Source: Comamonadaceae bacterium OS-4
Lineage (GTDB): Bacteria > Pseudomonadota > Gammaproteobacteria > Burkholderiales > Burkholderiaceae_C
Length of the DNA stretch: 64,000 bases
Reading direction: 5' to 3'
Assembly (NCBI GenBank): GCA_027924025.1
Contig: AP026970.1
Span: 2,564,501 to 2,628,500, forward strand
In this document: piece by piece, positions 24,946-33,417 of the stretch
Numbering within the stretch: position 1 is the first letter of the stretch
Layout of the letters: each line of letters starts with the position of its first letter
The notes under the pieces: model-generated
Databases searched by the model: none
What the model saw: only the letters and a program-made list of their open reading frames with translations
What the model was told of the DNA's origin: nothing
Position numbers and translations under genes: made by a program

Positions 24946-26874
24946 ATGGCAAAAGATTTTTCCTTGATGGAAGACAGCAACCGCTCTTCCAATCCCAGCA
25001 TTCATGAGGTGTCAAACCCTGCACGTCGCACCATCCTGCGCGGTGGTTTGGGCGCTTTGGCAGGCAGCTTCTTCGCGCCTTTGAGCGCCATCGGCGGTGC
25101 TGCAGCACTGACCGGCTGCGCCACCACCGGCATGGCCGGCGGTGCACTGCTGGGCTTCAAGAGCGTGGCGGTGTCTACTGCCGACACAGTGACGGTGCCT
25201 GAAGGCTACACCGTACAAGTGATTGCGCCCTGGGGTGACCCCGTGGGCATGTCCGGCGAAAACGCCGCCTTCAAGGACGATGCCAGCAACACCTCGGCCC
25301 AGCAGGAAACCCAGTTCGGCATGAACCACGACGGTATCCACTACTTCGCGCAAGAAGGCTCCAAGAGCGGCCTGCTGGCCATGAACCACGAGTATGTGGA
25401 CCACGGCCTGCTGTTCACCGACGGCACCGACAACTGGAACCTGGAAAAAGTGCGCAAGTCCCAGGCCGCCCACGGCGTGTCGATTTTTGAAGTGGAAGAA
25501 AAAGGCGGCAAGTGGGAAGTGGTCAAGCCCTCTCCCTGGGCACGCCGCATCACTTCCAACACCCGCATGGAACTCAGCGGCCCGGCAGCCGGTCACGCCA
25601 TGCTCAAGACAGCGGCAGACCCCTCCGGTCGTGTGGTGCTGGGCACCATCAACAACTGCGCCAGCGGCATCACGCCATGGGGCACTTACCTCACCTCGGA
25701 AGAAAACTTCATCAACTATTTCAGCGGCGGCGACAGCCTCACTGAACACGACAAGCGCTGGGGCCTGAAGAAAGGTGGCGGCGGCTACAACTGGCACCAG
25801 CATGACGCCCGCTTTGATGCCACCAAGACTCCCAACGAACCCAACCGCTTCGGCTGGATCGTGGAAATCGACCCCTACAACCCCAGCTCCACCCCCATGA
25901 AGCGCACTGCCATGGGCCGAGCAGCCCACGAAGGCGCCACCGTAGCTGTCACCAAGGACAACCGTGCCGTGGTGTACATGGGTGAAGACTCCCGCTTTGA
26001 GTACATCTACAAGTTCGTCAGCCGCGACGCCATCCAGCCCGGCGGCGCTGCTGCCAACGCCACTCTGCTTGACCACGGCACCTTGTACGTGGCCAAGTTC
26101 AATGCAGACGGCAAAGGCCAGTGGATTGCTTTGACCCACGGCCAAGGCCCGCTGACAGCCGCCAACGGCTTTGCCGACCAGGGCGAAGTGCTGATCAAGG
26201 CACGCCAGGCCAGCGACCTGCTGGGCGCCACCAAGATGGACCGCCCCGAGTGGATCGCGGTGGACCAGCAAGGCTGGGTCTACACCACGCTGACCAACAA
26301 CAGCAACCGCGGTGGCGACAAACAGCCCGGCGTGGACGCTGCCAACCCCCGCGTGAACAACACCCAGGGCAACATCATCCGCTGGAAGGAAGATGGCGAC
26401 TTCGCTGGCACCACATTCGCCTGGAACCACTTCATCATGGCGGGCGACCCATCCCTGGAGCGCGCAGATGCCAAGGGCAACATCAAGGGCGACATGTTCT
26501 CCTGCCCGGATGGTTTGTGGGTGGATGGCCGCGGCGTGCTGTGGATCCAGTGCGACATGTCCACCTCTGCCATGGGCAAGGGCGACTTGAAAAACTTCGG
26601 CAACAACATGATGCTGGCTGCCGATGTGCGCACGGGCGAAGCCCGCCGCTTCCTGGTGGGCCCTGCCGGTTGCGAAATCACCGGCGCTACCGGCACACCA
26701 GACGGCAAGACCATGTTCATCAACATCCAGCACCCCGGTGAGCCTGCCAACGAGGTGAGCGACCCCAAGAACCCGCGCGCCGTGTCCAACTGGCCCGAGA
26801 AAAAGGCCAACGGACGCCCACGCTCTGCCACCGTTGTGATCCGCAAGGTGGACGGCGGCGTGATCGGTACCTGA
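24946..26874 (+). CDS. PhoX-family (DUF839) alkaline phosphatase, Tat-exported
   Basis: The 642-residue protein starts with a long Tat signal (ARRTILRGGLGALAGSFF at about 27-44) and continues into the DUF839 beta-propeller of PhoX enzymes, which hydrolyse phosphate esters using Ca2+ and iron rather than zinc. Family features include FGMNHDGIHYF and LLAMNHEYVDHG near the start and CPDGLWVDGRGVLWIQCD near residues 520-540, typical of the PhoX metal centre region. A cysteine follows the signal (LTGCAT), so lipoprotein anchoring is possible. A Pho box lies upstream and a perfect hairpin terminator downstream, so it is a single-gene phosphate-starvation unit. Confidence 0.88.
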   Translation: MAKDFSLMEDSNRSSNPSIHEVSNPARRTILRGGLGALAGSFFAPLSAIGGAAALTGCATTGMAGGALLGFKSVAVSTADTVTVPEGYTVQVIAPWGDPVGMSGENAAFKDDASNTSAQQETQFGMNHDGIHYFAQEGSKSGLLAMNHEYVDHGLLFTDGTDNWNLEKVRKSQAAHGVSIFEVEEKGGKWEVVKPSPWARRITSNTRMELSGPAAGHAMLKTAADPSGRVVLGTINNCASGITPWGTYLTSEENFINYFSGGDSLTEHDKRWGLKKGGGGYNWHQHDARFDATKTPNEPNRFGWIVEIDPYNPSSTPMKRTAMGRAAHEGATVAVTKDNRAVVYMGEDSRFEYIYKFVSRDAIQPGGAAANATLLDHGTLYVAKFNADGKGQWIALTHGQGPLTAANGFADQGEVLIKARQASDLLGATKMDRPEWIAVDQQGWVYTTLTNNSNRGGDKQPGVDAANPRVNNTQGNIIRWKEDGDFAGTTFAWNHFIMAGDPSLERADAKGNIKGDMFSCPDGLWVDGRGVLWIQCDMSTSAMGKGDLKNFGNNMMLAADVRTGEARRFLVGPAGCEITGATGTPDGKTMFINIQHPGEPANEVSDPKNPRAVSNWPEKKANGRPRSATVVIRKVDGGVIGT

Positions 26875-26901
26875 TAGCCAGCAGTTCCAAGGGAGCCTGA
26901 C

Positions 26902-26937
26902 ATAGCGGACTGTGGAAACACAGTCCGCTATTTTTTT
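26902..26937 (+). terminator. Rho-independent terminator of the PhoX-type gene
   Basis: ATAGCGGACTGTG (26902-26914) pairs perfectly with CACAGTCCGCTAT (26919-26931) around GAAA and is followed by seven T. Confidence 0.95.
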
Positions 26938-26985
26938 GATAGCTGCACGCGCTTATTGCACCTGCGCCAGAGGCACATTTGACCC
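26937..26985 (+). repeat. Short interspersed palindromic element, degenerate copy
   Basis: GATAGCTGC, ACGCGC, TTATTGCACC, TGCGCCAGAGGC and TTT follow the element's module order with several mismatches and without the first half. It lies between the PhoX terminator and the convergent monooxygenase-like gene. Confidence 0.45.
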
Positions 26986-27021
26986 CAGTGGCAGAAAATC
27001 AGGCTTCCTGCCGACACCCCC

Positions 27022-27342
27022 TTACAGCGCGTAATCCCGCTCCACTTTGGCAATGCGGGTCTTGAAGGCTGCGTACCATTTTTCGTGGCCCAGCTGCTGA
27101 GCGACCTGGTGCTCGGCATGGGCTTTCCAGGCACGGATGGACTCGAGATCTTTCCAGTACGACACGGTAATGCCCAGGCCGTCGCGCGCGGACTCCATGC
27201 CCAGAAAACCGGGCTGCTGTGCGGCGAGTGCCACCATCTTCTCGGCCATGTCGCCATAGCCCTCATCAACAGCAGTGCGCAGGCTGGTGAAGATGACGGC
27301 GTAGTACGGCGCCGGTGGAGTGTTCGCAATGTCCAGGCTCAT
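27022..27342 (-). CDS. Antibiotic biosynthesis monooxygenase (ABM) domain protein
   Basis: The 106-residue protein is a single dimeric alpha-beta barrel domain of the ABM type: YYAVIFTSLR opens the first strand, then FLGMESARDGLGITVSYWKD covers strands 2-3 and WKAHAEHQVAQQLG the second helix. Such domains occur in quinone- or heme-acting monooxygenases and in detoxification proteins. I start it at 27342 with a GGAG site nearby. It lies 28 bp downstream of the uvrD stop codon on the same strand and may share its transcript. Confidence 0.78.
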   Translation of the reverse strand: MSLDIANTPPAPYYAVIFTSLRTAVDEGYGDMAEKMVALAAQQPGFLGMESARDGLGITVSYWKDLESIRAWKAHAEHQVAQQLGHEKWYAAFKTRIAKVERDYAL

Positions 27343-27370
27343 CGGGGTCTCCAGAAAGTCAAGGAAAGCG

Positions 27371-29827
27371 TCACGGTAAGGGCGTGAGTTTGGCCACACT
27401 CAGTGCCAGCCACTTGGTGCCGTGGCGGGGGAAGTTGATCTGCGCGCGTGCATCGTCGCCCGCGCCTTCCAAGGTCAGCACGGTGCCCTCGCCGAACTTG
27501 GCGTGGAACACCTTTTGCCCCTTGCGCAGGCCGGTGGGCTCTTCTTTGCGCACCACCTCCTTCTGCGGGGCTGAATAGGAGCCCAATGTGCTTCCAGCGC
27601 CCGTAGAATATGCGCGAGCAGCTCCTGAATTTGTAGCATAGCCTCCGCCACCCCAGCTGTTGCCGGAACCACCGCCATAGCTTCCACCACCGAAACCTCC
27701 GCCCATGCCACCACCTGCTGGCATGGCCTGCTGTTTGGGCGTGAGGTACTTCAGGCATTCCTCGGGCAGCTCGTCAAAAAAACGGCTCTTGAGATTGAAG
27801 CGGGTCTGCCCGTGCAGCATGCGGGTTTGCGAGTGGCTGAGGTACAGGCGCTTTCGCGCGCGGGTGATGGCCACGTAGGCCAAGCGGCGCTCTTCCTCCA
27901 AACCGTCGTGGTCGCTCATGGAGTTTTCGTGGGGGAACAAGCCCTCTTCCATGCCGGTGATGAACACGCAGTCAAATTCCAGACCCTTGCTGGAGTGCAC
28001 CGTCATGAGCTGGATGGCGTCCTGCCCGGCAGCGGCCATGTTGTCGCCTGCCTCCAGCGCCGCATGGGTCAGGAATGCTTGCAGGGGCGAGAGGGTTTCG
28101 CCGGTATCGCCAAACTCGTCGGCTGCTGCATCCGTGCCGGTCATCAAGGCCTCGCCACTCAAACCCTGGCTGGCAGGGCTCTGGCTCAGCAAGGCCTCGG
28201 GGCTGCTGACCAGCGGCGCCATGCCGGGGGCTTCGCGGCCGAAGCCCTCTTGCATCACAAAGCTCTCGGCCGCGTTAACCAGTTCGTCCAAGTTTTCGAC
28301 GCGGTCTTCGCCTTCGCGCTCGTTGCGGTAGTGCTCCAGCAAGCCGCTGTGCTCCAGCATGAGCTTGATGATGTCTTTGAGGTTCAGGTCTGCGGTCTGC
28401 TCGCGCATCACGTCCAGCTTGGCCACAAAGCCCGCAATCACGGCGCCGGGGCGGCCAGTGAGTGTGCTCACCGCATCGTGCAGCGAGCACCCCGTGGCCC
28501 GGGCCAGGTCTTGCAATTGCTCGATGCTGCGCGCTCCGATGCCGCGCGCCGGGAAGTTCACCACCCGCAGAAAGCTGGTGTCGTCGTTGGGGTTCTCCAG
28601 GAGGCGCAGGTACGCCAGCGCGTGCTTGATTTCAGCGCGCTCGAAGAATCGCAGGCCGCCATACACGCGGTAAGGAATGCCGGCATTGAACAGCCCGGTT
28701 TCAATCACCCGGCTCTGCGCGTTGCTGCGGTAGAGCACTGCAATCTCTGAGCGCGGCACATCGTCGCGGATGAGCTGCTTCATCTCGTCCACCATCCACT
28801 GCGCTTCGGCAAAGTCGCTGGGGGCTTCATACACCCGCACCGGCTCGCCCGCACCTTGCTCAGTGCGCAGGTTCTTGCCCAGGCGGCGGCTGTTGTGGCT
28901 GATGAGCGCGTTGGCGCTGTCCAAAATGTTGCTGTAGCTGCGGTAGTTCTGCTCCAGCTTGATTTGCTGGCGCACCGCGAACTCGCGCACAAAGTCGGTC
29001 ATGTTGCCTACGCGCGCACCGCGGAAGGCGTAAATACTCTGGTCGTCATCGCCCACCGCCAGCACCGAGCCACCGTCACTGCCGCCCTGCCCTGCGCCAG
29101 CAATCATCTTGATCCAAGCGTATTGCAGCTTGTTGGTGTCCTGGAACTCGTCGATCAGGATGTGGCGGAAACGCCGCTGGTAATGCTCGCGGATGGGCGC
29201 GTTGTCGCGCAGCAGCTCGTAAGAGCGCAGCATCAGCTCGCCAAAGTCCACCACGCCTTCACGCTGGCACTGGTCTTCGTAGAGCTGGTAGACCTCAATC
29301 TTCTTGCGGGTGTCCGGGTCGCTGGCCACTACGTCCTTGGGGCGCAGGCCCTCTTCCTTGCAGTTACCGATAAACGAGCCCAACTGCTTGGGCGGAAAGC
29401 GCTCGGTATCGATGTTGTACTGCTTGCACAACCGCTTGAGGGCACTGAGCTGATCCTGCGTGTCCAGAATCTGAAAGGCCTGCGGCAGGCCGGCGTTCTT
29501 AAAGTGCGCGCGCAAAAACCGGTTGCACAGGCCGTGGAAGGTACCAATCCACATGCTACTCACATTCACTGGCAATATGGCGGAAAGGCGTGTCTTCATC
29601 TCCTTGGCCGCCTTGTTGGTAAAGGTGACCGCCAAAATACCGCCGGGTGAGACATAGCCGTTTTGCAACAACCAGGCGATGCGCGTGGTCAGCACCCGCG
29701 TTTTGCCGGAACCTGCCCCCGCCAGAATGAGCGCGTGCTCGGCAGGCAGCGTGACAGCGGCCAGTTGCTCAGGGTTCAGGTTGTGTAACAGGGGGGGAGT
29801 GGTGCCAGCGGCGGCGAAAGAATGCAT
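27371..29827 (-). CDS. uvrD: UvrD/PcrA-type superfamily 1 DNA helicase
   Basis: The 818-residue 3'-5' helicase has all SF1A motifs: Q motif (LNPEQLAAV), Walker A (AGAGSGKT), Walker B (DEFQDTN), motif III ([15 protein letters not shown]), motif V ([10 protein letters not shown]) and motif VI ([11 protein letters not shown]). It acts in nucleotide-excision and mismatch repair and in fork clearing. The first 45 codons of the longer frame are discarded because the family begins at MHSFAAAG...LNPEQ. The Gly-rich linker before the C-terminal RNA polymerase-binding Tudor-like domain (about 735-790) contains a copy of the interspersed element (27589-27642). Confidence 0.93.
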   Translation of the reverse strand: MHSFAAAGTTPPLLHNLNPEQLAAVTLPAEHALILAGAGSGKTRVLTTRIAWLLQNGYVSPGGILAVTFTNKAAKEMKTRLSAILPVNVSSMWIGTFHGLCNRFLRAHFKNAGLPQAFQILDTQDQLSALKRLCKQYNIDTERFPPKQLGSFIGNCKEEGLRPKDVVASDPDTRKKIEVYQLYEDQCQREGVVDFGELMLRSYELLRDNAPIREHYQRRFRHILIDEFQDTNKLQYAWIKMIAGAGQGGSDGGSVLAVGDDDQSIYAFRGARVGNMTDFVREFAVRQQIKLEQNYRSYSNILDSANALISHNSRRLGKNLRTEQGAGEPVRVYEAPSDFAEAQWMVDEMKQLIRDDVPRSEIAVLYRSNAQSRVIETGLFNAGIPYRVYGGLRFFERAEIKHALAYLRLLENPNDDTSFLRVVNFPARGIGARSIEQLQDLARATGCSLHDAVSTLTGRPGAVIAGFVAKLDVMREQTADLNLKDIIKLMLEHSGLLEHYRNEREGEDRVENLDELVNAAESFVMQEGFGREAPGMAPLVSSPEALLSQSPASQGLSGEALMTGTDAAADEFGDTGETLSPLQAFLTHAALEAGDNMAAAGQDAIQLMTVHSSKGLEFDCVFITGMEEGLFPHENSMSDHDGLEEERRLAYVAITRARKRLYLSHSQTRMLHGQTRFNLKSRFFDELPEECLKYLTPKQQAMPAGGGMGGGFGGGSYGGGSGNSWGGGGYATNSGAARAYSTGAGSTLGSYSAPQKEVVRKEEPTGLRKGQKVFHAKFGEGTVLTLEGAGDDARAQINFPRHGTKWLALSVAKLTPLP
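27589..27642 (-). repeat. Short interspersed palindromic element, copy 5 (inside uvrD)
   Basis: The coding strand reads GCTATGC, GGAGCTGCTCGCGCA, ATTCTACGGGCGCTGG. It is translated in sense orientation as [17 protein letters not shown] within the Gly-rich linker of UvrD, in the same frame as the polA copy. Confidence 0.78.
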
Positions 29828-29940
29828 GCACCGATTGTAGAAAGGCCGCGCCTCCCCAACTGCATGGCCGGCGATTCCCCTGCGTACTACGTTTTGGCCG
29901 CCATAAGCAAATTCATATACCGGGCCGGCCGCAACCTTTC

Positions 29941-29984
29941 TACAATCAAGCACCGGGCCCAAGCAATTGGTACCCGGTTTTTTT
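29941..29984 (+). promoter_or_regulatory. guaC leader: -10 box followed at once by a terminator-like hairpin
   Basis: A TACAAT -10 sequence (29941-29946) is followed a few bases later by ACCGGG (29952-29957) and CCAA pairing with TTGG and CCCGGT (29972-29977), then seven T. No plus-strand gene precedes it, because uvrD runs the other way. The hairpin is therefore in the guaC leader and could attenuate it. The remaining leader (29985-30049) shows only the AGGAG ribosome binding site. Confidence 0.5.
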
Positions 29985-30049
29985 ATGGCCGGTGCCAGTC
30001 CAAGCGCTCAGTGTTTTGTATTGAAACTTTGGATAGGAGCTTGGGAACC

Positions 30050-31027
30050 ATGGAAATTTTTGACTACGACAACATCCTCTTGCTGCCCCGCAAATGCCGG
30101 GTAGAGAGCCGTTCTGAATGCGATGCCGGCGTCGAGCTGGGCAGCCGCAAGTTCCGTCTGCCAGTCGTCCCCGCCAACATGAAAACCGTGGTGGACGAGT
30201 CCATCTGCGAATGGCTGGCGCGCAATGGCTACTTTTACGTGATGCACCGCTTTGACCTGGACAACGTGAAGTTCGTCCAGGAGATGCATGCCAAGGACCT
30301 GTTTGCCTCGATCTCGCTGGGGGTGAAGAAGCCGGACTACGCTACCGTAGACCAGTTGGTGGCGCTCGGCCTAACACCCGAGTACATCACCATCGACATC
30401 GCCCACGGTCATGCCGACAGCGTGCGCGACATGATCACTTACCTCAAGAAGCACCTGCCAGGCAGCTTTGTGATTGCCGGCAACGTGGCCACACCCGAGG
30501 CCGTGATTGACCTCGAAAACTGGGGTGCGGACGCCACCAAGGTCGGTGTGGGCCCGGGCAAGGTGTGTATCACCAAGCTCAAGACCGGTTTCGGCACCGG
30601 CGGCTGGCAGCTCAGCGCGCTCAAATGGTGTGCCCGTGTGGCCACCAAGCCCATCATTGCCGACGGCGGCATCCGCAGCCATGGCGACATTGCCAAGAGC
30701 ATCCGCTTCGGCGCGAGCATGGTCATGATCGGTTCGCTATTTGCTGGTCACGAAGAGTCGCCCGGCAAAACGGTGGAAGTCGATGGCGCTATGTTCAAGG
30801 AGTACTACGGCTCGGCCAGCGACTTCAACAAGGGCGAATACAAACACGTCGAAGGCAAGCGCATCCTGGAGCCGATCAAGGGCAAGCTGGCCGACACGCT
30901 GATTGAAATGGAGCAGGACGTGCAAAGCTCCATCAGCTACGCCGGTGGCAAGAAGCTCATGGACATCCGCAAGGTGAACTACGTGACCCTGGGCGGCGAC
31001 AACGCGGGCGAACACCTGCTGATGTAA
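30050..31027 (+). CDS. guaC: GMP reductase
   Basis: The 325-residue enzyme converts GMP to IMP and ammonia with NADPH, in purine salvage. It is an IMPDH-like TIM barrel with the phosphate and catalytic loop [21 protein letters not shown], whose Cys forms the thioimidate intermediate, and [14 protein letters not shown] and [19 protein letters not shown] for substrate phosphate binding. No CBS domains are inserted, which separates it from IMP dehydrogenase. AGGAG lies 12 bases before the ATG at 30050; the longer in-frame extension upstream covers the leader hairpin and is not coding. Confidence 0.92.
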   Translation: MEIFDYDNILLLPRKCRVESRSECDAGVELGSRKFRLPVVPANMKTVVDESICEWLARNGYFYVMHRFDLDNVKFVQEMHAKDLFASISLGVKKPDYATVDQLVALGLTPEYITIDIAHGHADSVRDMITYLKKHLPGSFVIAGNVATPEAVIDLENWGADATKVGVGPGKVCITKLKTGFGTGGWQLSALKWCARVATKPIIADGGIRSHGDIAKSIRFGASMVMIGSLFAGHEESPGKTVEVDGAMFKEYYGSASDFNKGEYKHVEGKRILEPIKGKLADTLIEMEQDVQSSISYAGGKKLMDIRKVNYVTLGGDNAGEHLLM

Positions 31028-31034
31028 GCCCCTG

Positions 31035-31070
31035 CCGTGAAGGTTGTCAGCACCTCGACAGGCTTCACGG
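31035..31070. repeat. Inverted repeat downstream of guaC
   Basis: CCGTGAAG (31035-31042) pairs with CTTCACGG (31063-31070), and inner TGTC pairs with GACA. There is no T-run. The core CTCGACAGGCTTCA resembles dispersed palindromes common between genes in betaproteobacteria. It may stabilise or end the guaC mRNA. Confidence 0.55.
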
Positions 31071-31133
31071 TACAAACCCTCTCCCCCCCTCACGGGGCGG
31101 CGCTATTCTCAGGTGCAGGAGCACACTGACACC

Positions 31134-32003
31134 ATGAAAATAGCACTTCTCGGCATCGGTCTCATGGGGTTCCCCATGGGGCGCCGCCTTTGTGAAGCCG
31201 GCCACACGGTCCACGTCTGGAACCGTACCCCCGCCAAAGCGGAACGCCTCATCGCATTCGGCGCCATCGTTCACCCCACAGCCGCCCATGCCGTCGCTGA
31301 GGCCGACATGATCATCACCATGCTGGACCACGGCGGCATCGTCAGCCATGTGCTGTTTGAATTGGGCGCGGCAGACGCTATTCCGCAAGGGACACTGCTC
31401 GTGGACATGTCTTCGATCAAACCCGTAGAAGCCCGCGACCATGCCGCCCGCCTGAGCGAGCGCGGTGTGGACTATCTGGATGCACCTGTCTCCGGCGGCA
31501 CGCTGGGGGCCGAGCAAGGTACGCTGGCCATCATGGCCGGTGGCAAGGCCACTAACTTCGAGCGGGCCATGCCGGTGCTCAAAATCTTTGGGCGCCCCAC
31601 CCATGTGGGGCCGATCGGCTCCGGCCAACTCACCAAGCTGGCCAACCAGATGATCGTGGGCGCCACCATCGGTATCGTGGCAGAAGCCCTGCTTCTGTGT
31701 GAACGCGGCGGCGCGAATATGGGCAAGGTGAAAGAAGCCATCACCGGTGGCTTTGCGGACAGTCGCATCCTGCAGGTCCATGGCCAGCGTATGGTGGACC
31801 GCGACTTTGCGCCCCGCGCCCGCATGACGGTGCAAATCAAGGATCTGCGTAACGCCTTGGCCACGGCCTCGGAGGTGGGGTTTGACGCGCCGATTACTAC
31901 CTTGTTTGAAAAGTTGTATGCCGAAGGCATCGAGCACGGCCTGTCCGACCTGGACCACGCCGGCTTGTTTGTCGAACTGGCCAGCCGCAACGGCATGGCT
32001 TGA
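31134..32003 (+). CDS. 3-hydroxyisobutyrate dehydrogenase-family NAD(P)-dependent oxidoreductase
   Basis: The 289-residue protein has the family layout: an N-terminal Rossmann domain with GIGLMGFPMGRRL, the substrate-binding signature DAPVSGGTLGAEQGTLAIMAGG (about 120-141), and the catalytic Lys in GQLTKLANQM, followed by the all-helical C-terminal domain. Relatives reduce tartronate semialdehyde (GarR/GlxR), succinic semialdehyde or oxidise 3-hydroxyisobutyrate. The local genes do not point to one of these. ATG 31134 is chosen because it begins the Rossmann strand MKIALLGIG. Confidence 0.87.
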   Translation: MKIALLGIGLMGFPMGRRLCEAGHTVHVWNRTPAKAERLIAFGAIVHPTAAHAVAEADMIITMLDHGGIVSHVLFELGAADAIPQGTLLVDMSSIKPVEARDHAARLSERGVDYLDAPVSGGTLGAEQGTLAIMAGGKATNFERAMPVLKIFGRPTHVGPIGSGQLTKLANQMIVGATIGIVAEALLLCERGGANMGKVKEAITGGFADSRILQVHGQRMVDRDFAPRARMTVQIKDLRNALATASEVGFDAPITTLFEKLYAEGIEHGLSDLDHAGLFVELASRNGMA

Positions 32004-32154
32004 TGGGCACGCCAGTCACCTTGGAAGATCAGGTGCCCAGTGGTCTCATGAAACCTGCGGCTTCATCCCCTTGCTTGGGCGATGCGTGAAACATTAGCAC
32101 AAGCTCTTTTTCGGATTTGTTCAGGAAATCGAGGTGGCTTCACTCTTTCCAAAT

Positions 32155-32898
32155 TTATTTCAAAATCAAGTCTTGCAAAGTAGTGTCGGCAAAAGGCGGG
32201 TATTCCCACTTTTCATAAGGTGCATTGGGTTCACCTTTGGGTGGGGATTTTTGATTTGTATCTGGGCATCGCCAAGTTGGCACAGCGTCCGGGTACTGGA
32301 TACCCGCCCACCAGTGCACGATTTCGGTGTGCTTTGCATAGACCTTCCCCTGTTTTGAAAGAAGAGTCTCAGTGATGGTGCTCCGGTAGGGCGTGTGAAT
32401 TTCCCGTTTGCTGATCTCGAACACGGATGAATCCAGCGACTCAGCGGGGGTGACCGCGATGATGTACGGACGCTCTACCCATGGAAACTTTGTCATGGGG
32501 TTGCCTACATTGGGGTTGGCTGATGCTGTATAGCTGTCGTAACGTTGTAGTCGATAGCCTTTACTGTCGCGCTCCTCAGTCCTCACATCCACAACCTTGG
32601 CTCGTGGGAAGTAGACTTGGAACGTACCTTCGGCACGGCTTTTGCCGTAGCTGTCTCCAACAAACCTCACTCGATCCGCCTTCTCCGGCTGAATCAGCAC
32701 CTTGAGCCCGCCCTGCGCAGCACACATCTGCGTATGCTCGTTCTTGATGGCGTAGTAGTCCCAACAATACCAGAGAGCAGGCAGTGGCAACAGAGCCCAC
32801 AAGATGAATCGCAGTTTCCACGTGTTGCATTTCAATGCAATCACCATAAACGCCACGGGGTGTAGTGAAGCCAGCAAGTAGAAAAGTACCCAGCTCAT
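32155..32898 (-). CDS. Hypothetical membrane-anchored protein, 247 aa
   Basis: I recognise no family. Two hydrophobic helices occupy about residues 1-22 and 30-50, followed by a soluble, aromatic-rich domain with charged strands (VRFVGDSYGKSRAEGTFQVY, then SKREIHTPYRST) and a Pro/Lys-rich tail. The soluble part probably faces the periplasm. The start at 32898 is supported by GGAGG seven bases before it and by a 4-bp ATGA overlap with the upstream ORF. Base composition is less GC-rich than its neighbours, which suggests later acquisition. The preceding stretch (32004-32154) holds nothing I can name. Confidence 0.6.
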   Translation of the reverse strand: MSWVLFYLLASLHPVAFMVIALKCNTWKLRFILWALLPLPALWYCWDYYAIKNEHTQMCAAQGGLKVLIQPEKADRVRFVGDSYGKSRAEGTFQVYFPRAKVVDVRTEERDSKGYRLQRYDSYTASANPNVGNPMTKFPWVERPYIIAVTPAESLDSSVFEISKREIHTPYRSTITETLLSKQGKVYAKHTEIVHWWAGIQYPDAVPTWRCPDTNQKSPPKGEPNAPYEKWEYPPFADTTLQDLILK

Positions 32899-33257
32899 GC
32901 TTCCGCCCTCCATTGTGCTTCGTTCATCGCTTGCACTCTGAAGCCATATCGGCTTCTAGCGCCCATGGAATTTGCTCGAGCAGCTATTGTTTTAGGAGCA
33001 ATCCGCTGGTGCCAGCGGTGGCATCTGTTGTCCCGTTGCGCCATTCCCGGCAGCTCAAGCCCGAGTTGTCCGGCCTGGTGGTTCTGGATGGTGATGCTGT
33101 CGGCCGTGGCGTTGCCGTTGGCGCTGTCTGCGCGTGTGATGAGCAGGTCATTAGCGTCTGTAGGGTCGGCGTCACTTCGCTGCGCGTCTGGAGAACAATG
33201 ACTCGTACTCAGAGGCCATAGGGTGTGAGTAGTTTGAAGGAGCGTCTGGTTGCGCAT
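32895..33257 (-). CDS. Hypothetical protein, 120 aa, translationally coupled to the next ORF
   Basis: This frame starts at an ATG with GGGAGAA just upstream; a TTG 15 codons earlier is possible. The product is hydrophilic, rich in Asn, Thr, Asp and His (TTHTLWPLSTSHCSPDAQRSD, LLITRADSANGNATADS), with no signal or membrane segment and no recognised domain. A copy of the interspersed element encodes TIAARANSMGARS near its C-terminus. The ATGA junction with the next gene supports real translation, but the odd composition leaves room for a decayed gene. Confidence 0.4.
   Translation of the reverse strand: MRNQTLLQTTHTLWPLSTSHCSPDAQRSDADPTDANDLLITRADSANGNATADSITIQNHQAGQLGLELPGMAQRDNRCHRWHQRIAPKTIAARANSMGARSRYGFRVQAMNEAQWRAEA
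32950..33001 (-). repeat. Short interspersed palindromic element, copy 6 (inside orphan ORF)
   Basis: The minus strand reads TTGCTCC, CAATAGCTGCTCGAGCA, TTCCATGGGCGCTAGAAGCC, close to the consensus. In the orphan ORF it is read in the sense frame as IAPKTIAARANSMGARS, the same frame as in polA and uvrD. Confidence 0.8.
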
Positions 33258-33361
33258 TGCTTTCTCCCAAAGTGTGTGGTTCTCTGCGGTCAAGTTGTTC
33301 AAACAAGAATGGCCCGCATGAGAAATTCATTATTAGCCACGGCACTGAGGCACATAGACGT

Positions 33362-33398
33362 AAAAAAGCCCCGCCGGCTCGCGCCGCGGGGCTTTTTG
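33362..33398. terminator. Terminator downstream of the DEAD-box helicase
   Basis: AGCCCCGC (33367-33374) pairs with GCGGGGCT (33386-33393), flanked by six A on the left and five T on the right, so it can work on both strands. On the minus strand it ends the helicase transcript 20 bp after its stop. Confidence 0.92.
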
Positions 33399-33417
33399 TC
33401 ATCTACCGCTTGGCAGA

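Noticed and set aside
25012..26733. 573-residue minus-strand ORF
   Set aside because: It is a shadow of the PhoX-type gene with repetitive Val/His/Gly composition.
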